From the NCBI GenBank assembly GCA_031553885.1, contig JAVBKV010000054.1, positions 1-46,002 on the forward strand: a DNA stretch of 46,002 bases, given 5' to 3'. This stretch comes from JAVBKV01 sp031553885 (GTDB lineage: Bacteria; Bacteroidota; Bacteroidia; Bacteroidales; Azobacteroidaceae). A program made the position numbers and the translations under genes. Numbering within the stretch: position 1 is the first letter of the stretch; each line of letters opens with the position of its first letter. The notes under the pieces are model-generated. The model searched no databases. It was not told the origin of the DNA and saw only the letters and a program-made list of their open reading frames with translations. This document shows, piece by piece, positions 41,297 through 46,002 of the stretch.

Positions 41297-42202
41297 TTAA
41301 AATAATTTTTCCGGATATTCCCCCTGATTGATTAATTCCTGAATTTTGGCAACTACCATGGGGCGGTCTTCTGCATAAGTAACTCCGAACCATTTGGAAG
41401 GAGTGTCCAGGACTTTGACTTTCGCTTTTTTGTTTACAATCAGGTTGTTGACAACCAAAGGAATAAAAAATTCCGCTTTTGGATTTTCTCCGTTCTGACG
41501 AAGGAAATCAATGAATTGTTCTTCCGAATACTGGAAATACTCAGGCGTAAATCCCCACATATTCATGGATACCGGTACATTTTCACCGACCGGAATCAAC
41601 TGTTCGTTTTCGTCTTTATACTTGATGACTCCGTCGGCATCGCGGACAATGTAGGTACGTTCCACGACTGAAGTCAGGCATTCGTCACTGTCTTTTTCAC
41701 AAATACCACGGGCAACAGATCCGCTTTCGGAAAGGGTATTTCCCAACCGGTAGCCGATCATGCAGTAATCATTGGTTTTACCTTCCAGACCAGATAAGTA
41801 ATCCGCCAGAACCTTGAAACTTTCGCGTCCGTAAAAATCATCGGCATTGATGACTGCAAACGGTTCTTTGATAACCTCTTTACCCATCAGTACAGCATGG
41901 TTGGTTCCCCAGGGTTTAACCCGCTCCGGATTCAACTGAAAACCTTCGGGAAGGTAATCCAGTTCCTGGAAAACAAGTTCTACAGGAATGATATTCTGAT
42001 ATTTGCTTATTATTTTTTCCCGGAAATCGGCTTCGAAAGAATGACGGATAACGAATACGACTTTCCCGAATCCGCCTCTCACGGCATCATAGATGGAATA
42101 GTCCATGATTGTTTCCCCATTTGGACCCAGTCCGTCCAGTTGCTTTAATCCTCCGTAACGGCTACCCATTCCGGCTGCAAGTACAAATAATGTAGGTTTC
42201 AT
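41297..42202 (-). CDS. Sugar-phosphate nucleotidyltransferase family protein
   Basis: The 301-residue protein has the start LFVLAAGMGSRYGGLKQLDG (5-24), with the nucleotide-binding G-x-G-x-R, plus VINADDFYGRESF and late FFIPLVVNNL. These belong to the GT-A nucleotidyltransferase group related to glucose-1-phosphate thymidylyl/uridylyltransferases and to LicC-type enzymes. It forms a nucleotide-activated sugar or alcohol in the cytoplasm; the exact substrate is not evident. A -7 box (42240-42247) lies upstream. It is followed by the SGNH hydrolase in the same direction. Confidence 0.85.
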   Translation of the reverse strand: MKPTLFVLAAGMGSRYGGLKQLDGLGPNGETIMDYSIYDAVRGGFGKVVFVIRHSFEADFREKIISKYQNIIPVELVFQELDYLPEGFQLNPERVKPWGTNHAVLMGKEVIKEPFAVINADDFYGRESFKVLADYLSGLEGKTNDYCMIGYRLGNTLSESGSVARGICEKDSDECLTSVVERTYIVRDADGVIKYKDENEQLIPVGENVPVSMNMWGFTPEYFQYSEEQFIDFLRQNGENPKAEFFIPLVVNNLIVNKKAKVKVLDTPSKWFGVTYAEDRPMVVAKIQELINQGEYPEKLF

Positions 42203-42239
42203 TTTGTTATCTGTTTAAATAAATTTTGTTTTGAGGTAT

Positions 42240-42247
42240 CAAAGGTA
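42240..42247 (-). promoter_or_regulatory. -7 promoter element of the nucleotidyltransferase-SGNH hydrolase pair
   Basis: Minus-strand TACCTTTG matches TAnnTTTG, 38 bases before the ATG at 42200-42202. Confidence 0.5.
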
Positions 42248-42384
42248 ATATTTTTTATTTTTAATCCTGTTAACAGAAAAGAAAAGAATAACAAATGCAG
42301 TCCGGCAAAACAAATTAGCATACTTCATGGTTTTATTTATTAAAAGAATATAAATGTGAGTGTTTGTTAAACAAATCAGATGAA

Positions 42385-42777
42385 ATGAGTCGTATGAAAT
42401 TATTCTTGTTTTTTCTGGGGGGGTGGTTGATTACTTGTGAGCCGGTTTCATCCCAGGTCATTGATCCGGAGGAAACGTCCTTTTCTCCGTATGCTTTGAA
42501 TAAGGAAACGGGTATTGAAATTGTGTATCCTTTTGAAATTAAAATTTATCAATCACCTTATATACAGAATTTTAATTTGTTTGAAAATCTGTCTGTAGAG
42601 GAAGTGTATGAACCGCCGATTATGTATGCCCGTCCACCGGGAGATGGAGTCGGTCTTACTCCTGTTGGAGGAAATGAATGGTTTGTCTTTTCTCTTCTCT
42701 GCGTTTTATATATGCTGGAAAAGAAGTTCCAGCATATTATTTTAATATTTATACAGAAGATAATAACCCTTATTTAA
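42385..42777 (+). CDS. Short secreted protein with PVGG/hydrophobic/basic C-terminal tail, function unknown
   Basis: The 130-residue protein (from ATG 42385; ATG 42394 is also possible) has a signal peptide, an acidic/aromatic core of about 60 residues, and a tail where a proline-glycine spacer (ARPPGDGVGLTPVGGNE) leads into a hydrophobic stretch (WFVFSLLCVLYMLE), basic KK and a second hydrophobic piece. I do not recognise the family. The tripartite tail resembles exosortase sorting signals and recurs, from memory, in Bacteroidales surface proteins. A hairpin (42710-42737) overlaps the coding end. It is the first of two genes, followed after 13 bases by the beta-helix protein. Confidence 0.6.
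   Translation: MSRMKLFLFFLGGWLITCEPVSSQVIDPEETSFSPYALNKETGIEIVYPFEIKIYQSPYIQNFNLFENLSVEEVYEPPIMYARPPGDGVGLTPVGGNEWFVFSLLCVLYMLEKKFQHIILIFIQKIITLI
42710..42737 (+). terminator. Hairpin with U-rich tail in the 3' end of the short secreted-protein gene
   Basis: ATATGCTGGAA (42710-42720) pairs perfectly over 11 bp with TTCCAGCATAT (42727-42737) around a 6-base loop, followed by T-rich sequence. It lies inside the coding end of the short gene and upstream of the large surface protein gene, so partial termination may lower expression of the latter. Confidence 0.45.
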
Positions 42778-42790
42778 TTTATAAATTCAA

Positions 42791-45742
42791 ATGAAACGTC
42801 TTTTTTTACTTTTTTTTGTTGCCTTTTTACTAGTTGTAGGTAATCTGAAGTCCCAAACACCTGCCGGGAGTTTATTTGTAAAGTCAGTTCCTGCCGGAGA
42901 CGGCAGCGGTTCATCCTGGAGTAATGCCTTTGATGGTCGTCGCCTGGCCTGGTACCTGAAAAACCAGAATATAGCTGAGGGAACCGTTATCTATGTAGCT
43001 GAAGGAATTTATGTTCCTTATTCAGAAGAAGATAATGATCCTTCGAATGCGCGCTCTTATACCTTTAATATTCGTCAGGATCTTGAAATACGGGGAGGGT
43101 ATCCTGCCAATGCTCAGGGAACTGATCTGAGCGGTTACAGTCCTAAAAAAAATATTACCCGGCTGAGTGGGGAAATAGGAAATCCGGGAGTTTCCGATAA
43201 TGCCTATCATGTGGTTGTGATCGAACAAAATATAAGTCTCACACTTGACGGTTTTTATATTTCGGACGGCTATGCCGATGTTAATTCGAACAATCAGGGA
43301 AATGGAGGTGGTATATTTGATAAAGGAGGTACCGATAGCCAGGTAGTGTTATCGCATTTAGTAGTAGAAAATAATTCGGCGATTTTTGGAGGTGGACTGT
43401 ATATTAATTCCAATACAGCATCTATCCTGAGGGAAGTATTTGTTCAGAATAATGCCACATTGAGTAATGCACAGGGAGGTTCGGGTATTTTTGCCTGGGG
43501 AAATTTTTTACTGGAAAATTCTACGGTCAATAATAATCCTGGGAGTGCCGGTATTGTTTCGTGGAGAGGTGATATGCTGATCCGGAACTCGACTATTTCC
43601 GGGAATGGAACTACCGGGATTACAGCCGACAATAGCAGCTTCGGCGATGAAATCCGGTTACGCGTGGAAAATTCAACGATCGCGGCCAATGGGAGCTATG
43701 GAATCTCTATTTACAGCATTAATACGGGAACTGTCTCAAGTATATTCTTTTCTTCTGTCAATAGTCTGATTGTTAATAATATAAGCACTGATTTTAGAAT
43801 TGCTAACGGGTCGAAACCCCTGGAATATCCGGTTCGCAACTATTCCATTATCGGTGATACAAAATACATCGCCGATGATACGGAAACGGAAACAATTGCT
43901 TTTCCTGTGATTCTGGATGAGTTGAAGGATAATGGCGGGTGGGGCTATACTCATGCTTTAATGGATACCTGCCGGAATACGGCTTTTAAAACCGGAAATC
44001 CGGCAATGTCCGGTCTTTTGGATCAGCGTGGAGTGATACGGAACACTCCGTCCAATATCGGTGCATTTGACGGGACATATCCGGTTCCTGCATTTACCGG
44101 AACCTGGACAGGTATGAGTAATGACTGGAATGATCCCGGCAACTGGACATGGAATGCTTCGGTAAGCGGTATCCTTCCTGATGCCTGTACGGAAGTCGTT
44201 ATCCCGGGAGGATTGTCGTTTTATCCTGTGTTACAATCGTCAACAAGTCCTCAAGCCGTATGTCATACCGTTTCTTTTCAAATGGGAGGAGAAATTGCCC
44301 GTACAGATTACCTGGCTTATGATACAGCCCGGGTGGAACTGGCTATCGGAACCAACCGCTGGTATACCCTTGCTGCTCCGTTGAGTGATATGTATTCCGG
44401 TGATTATTTTGAGAATAATAGCGTCAAGCGTCAGGATCCGATCACTTACATGATGAAATACAACATGGTCAATCCGCAAACCGGAATTTTACCGACCGAT
44501 GAACAACAGGTTGGTTTTTCGGGAACTTTCAATTCCCTGTTTGAGCAACTGGTTCCCGGAATGGGATATGCAGTCTGGGCTTACGACGGAGAAGCAGATG
44601 ATGATACCGATCCACATCCGGAAAACATTCAGTATTATCATTTTCCGAAAGACTCCCTGGAGTATACCTTATATACGTATGAGGGCGTTCCGGCAGGAAA
44701 AGCGACGATTGGTTCCGATGGACGTGATAAAAAAGGCCGGTTGGGTTATGAAGAGCTGAATCCGAATAGTAGTGGGGATTTTTTTATTGATGTGGTACAA
44801 AGTAATGAGTCGGATACTAAAGCGTTGATTGGTAATCCTTTTATGTCCCACCTGAACTTCAGTGCATTTGCATCTGTAAACAATAACCTTCCGGGATATT
44901 ACATCTGGACCGGTAACTCTTTTGATACATTTGATTTTTCGGATAATGAGCCTATTCCTCCCATGCAGTCCTTTTTCATTCCTAAAAGCTCAGGCCCTTT
45001 ATCCGTCCATTTCAACCTGAATATGTCGATGGTTGCCGGAAATGAATTGAGATCGGAGCAACCGGGTCCTGCAATTAAAATCGAAGTGATCCGGGACGGA
45101 CAATACCAAAGCAATGTGAAATTAAAATGGGATCCGGAGGTAACGAATGCTTATCATCCGGAAAAGGATATGTGGACCTTGTTTTCTGCTTCGGAAACTC
45201 ATCCGGCAGTAATTTACTCCCTGCTCGATGGAAAAGCGGCTTCCATACGGACGTTGAAGAATCTTTCCGAACCGGTTGAACTCGGTATCCGGACTACATT
45301 AAAAGGTCATCTGGATTTCAGGATAAGTGGAATGGAAAGCCTTGCTCCCGGTTATCATGTTTTTCTGGAAGACCGGTTAGACGGTACCATTCATAATCTT
45401 AATAATGCTTCTGTTTTTTCTTTTGATAATCAGACCGGAAATATACGGGGTCGGTTTTTTCTTAGAATAGAAAATACGAATACAGGTATTAATCAGCCGC
45501 TTGTAGCAGATGTCCGGGTCTTTTCTGATCAGGGAAAATTAATTGTCAGTAGTGATTCGGACGATCCTGTCCGGTCGGTGAAAATTTTTGATTTGCAAGG
45601 GCGTATCCTTCATAAACAGGAAGGCCTGGATACCTCTTATTATTCATTCAATATGAAACCAACACCAACGGGGCAATTGGTAATTGTGCAGGTACAAACC
45701 CGGCAAACGCAACGTACGATTAAACAATGGATTGAGCGTTGA
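42791..45742 (+). CDS. Large secreted surface protein with right-handed beta-helix and T9SS-like C-terminal domain
   Basis: The 983-residue protein has a signal peptide (1-22, ending LKSQ) and a parallel beta-helix region of repeated N-G-rich rungs (about 100-420), with the choice-of-anchor-Q-like ending LLDQRGVIRNTPSNIGAFDG. A middle beta-rich region (about 430-890) follows. The C-terminal domain (about 905-983) has VRVFSDQGKLIV and VKIFDLQGRILHK, the pattern of type IX secretion sorting domains. It would be exported across the outer membrane and anchored at the surface, as an adhesin or glycan-binding protein. The C-terminus ends on QWIER instead of the usual KVIVK-like strand. No catalytic residues are evident. 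Confidence 0.8.
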   Translation: MKRLFLLFFVAFLLVVGNLKSQTPAGSLFVKSVPAGDGSGSSWSNAFDGRRLAWYLKNQNIAEGTVIYVAEGIYVPYSEEDNDPSNARSYTFNIRQDLEIRGGYPANAQGTDLSGYSPKKNITRLSGEIGNPGVSDNAYHVVVIEQNISLTLDGFYISDGYADVNSNNQGNGGGIFDKGGTDSQVVLSHLVVENNSAIFGGGLYINSNTASILREVFVQNNATLSNAQGGSGIFAWGNFLLENSTVNNNPGSAGIVSWRGDMLIRNSTISGNGTTGITADNSSFGDEIRLRVENSTIAANGSYGISIYSINTGTVSSIFFSSVNSLIVNNISTDFRIANGSKPLEYPVRNYSIIGDTKYIADDTETETIAFPVILDELKDNGGWGYTHALMDTCRNTAFKTGNPAMSGLLDQRGVIRNTPSNIGAFDGTYPVPAFTGTWTGMSNDWNDPGNWTWNASVSGILPDACTEVVIPGGLSFYPVLQSSTSPQAVCHTVSFQMGGEIARTDYLAYDTARVELAIGTNRWYTLAAPLSDMYSGDYFENNSVKRQDPITYMMKYNMVNPQTGILPTDEQQVGFSGTFNSLFEQLVPGMGYAVWAYDGEADDDTDPHPENIQYYHFPKDSLEYTLYTYEGVPAGKATIGSDGRDKKGRLGYEELNPNSSGDFFIDVVQSNESDTKALIGNPFMSHLNFSAFASVNNNLPGYYIWTGNSFDTFDFSDNEPIPPMQSFFIPKSSGPLSVHFNLNMSMVAGNELRSEQPGPAIKIEVIRDGQYQSNVKLKWDPEVTNAYHPEKDMWTLFSASETHPAVIYSLLDGKAASIRTLKNLSEPVELGIRTTLKGHLDFRISGMESLAPGYHVFLEDRLDGTIHNLNNASVFSFDNQTGNIRGRFFLRIENTNTGINQPLVADVRVFSDQGKLIVSSDSDDPVRSVKIFDLQGRILHKQEGLDTSYYSFNMKPTPTGQLVIVQVQTRQTQRTIKQWIER

Positions 45743-45756
45743 TGCTTTATTGGGAT

Positions 45757-45812
45757 CCCCGTGCTGACGCAACGGGGCTACGTAGATTTCGGTGCTGAAG
45801 CACCTGGGGTAG
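45757..45812. repeat. REP-like pair of related palindromic units
   Basis: Two related units follow the surface protein gene. CCCCGT and ACGGGG (45757-45762, 45772-45777) enclose a 9-base loop containing GCTGACGC. GGTGCT and AGCACC (45791-45804) form a second stem with TGAA at its centre. Both units share GTGCTGA-GCA then GGGG-TAGC, so they are diverged copies of one element. Similar GTGCTGAAGCAC repeats are familiar from Bacteroidota intergenic DNA. Confidence 0.55.
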
Positions 45813-45914
45813 CTATTCTTTATAGGTTTCAATGTTCTTAACGTCCTTGCTGGTCTTTATTATGACTAGTCCTAAATAACCGTTACAGGTTTATACGACA
45901 AAAATAATTGATTC

Positions 45915-45959
45915 ATCAGAGAGTTGCAAGGCTAGCCTTGCAACTCTCTGATTTTTTTA
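45915..45959 (+). terminator. 38-bp perfect palindrome followed by seven T
   Basis: The stretch 45915-45952 is a perfect palindrome with its centre in GGCTAGCC, giving a 19-bp self-complementary stem, followed by T7 (45953-45959). It should end transcription from the surface protein gene that stops at 45742. No loop separates the arms, so the hairpin must open a few central bases. Confidence 0.8.
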
Positions 45960-46002
45960 TAACTTTTTATTTTAACCTTCCTCTGGCAGTGCATTTGCTC
46001 CG

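Noticed and set aside
45972..46001. Possible C-terminal end of a minus-strand gene (nine codons and TAA) at the right edge
   Set aside because: Only nine codons are visible and other frames are also open to the edge; a gene cannot be supported.
1..46002. CRISPR arrays, tRNA or rRNA genes
   Set aside because: No regularly spaced direct repeats, cloverleaf-like sequences or rRNA segments were seen on reading both strands.

Overview
The window looks like chromosomal DNA of a gut-type Bacteroidales bacterium (phylum Bacteroidota). The evidence is Bacteroidota-type -7 boxes (TAnnTTTG) upstream of many genes, a TonB receptor with a carboxypeptidase-regulatory-like N-terminal domain, DUF4369/thioredoxin-type and beta-barrel envelope proteins, a serine-type sulfatase, a carboxynorspermidine-synthase-like gene and a surface protein with a type IX secretion (T9SS)-like C-terminal domain. 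The family cannot be fixed from this sequence. Most genes are core genes. No CRISPR array, rRNA or tRNA was seen.

Layout. 1-60: N-terminus of a probable transposase that runs off the left edge. 166-3329: a TonB-dependent receptor, and a membrane protein/winged-helix regulator pair; both promoters carry the same palindrome, suggesting one small regulon. 3537-5967: an AT-rich island with two uncharacterised membrane-associated proteins, one with a PhnD-like binding-domain appearance, behind a long leader. 5968-10612: sulfatase, typA, NDH-2. 10615-18259 (all minus): two tandem HTH paralogues, a large TPR protein, tdk, recA (tdk begins with TTG in the same frame directly after the recA stop), a small beta-barrel protein and a carboxynorspermidine synthase. 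18303-22108 (minus): thioredoxin-fold protein, aminopeptidase P and an exosortase-family protein. 22215-28216 (plus): coaX, outer-membrane protein, lptC, PpiD-like chaperone, rlmN.

28277-34010 is the most interesting block: pdxA, then nucleotidyltransferase, ATP-grasp enzyme, CDP-alcohol phosphatidyltransferase, HAD-family protein and myo-inositol-1-phosphate synthase, all on the plus strand and tightly packed, closed by a strong intrinsic terminator. It reads as an inositol-lipid (phosphatidylinositol / inositol-sphingolipid) pathway with a non-standard gene set: an ATP-grasp enzyme and a HAD protein are present, no PgpA-type phosphatase is present, and two enzymes deviate in their signature motifs. 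A secreted clan GH-A glycosidase and a lysophospholipid-type acyltransferase follow.

36335-42202 (minus genes): an ABC-F ATPase and M13 peptidase pair flanked on both sides by heptad-repeat inverted elements, then a Tat-exported SGNH hydrolase and a sugar-nucleotidyltransferase. 42385-45742 (plus): a short secreted protein with a PVGG/hydrophobic/basic tail and a 983-residue beta-helix surface protein, followed by REP-like repeats and a long palindromic terminator.
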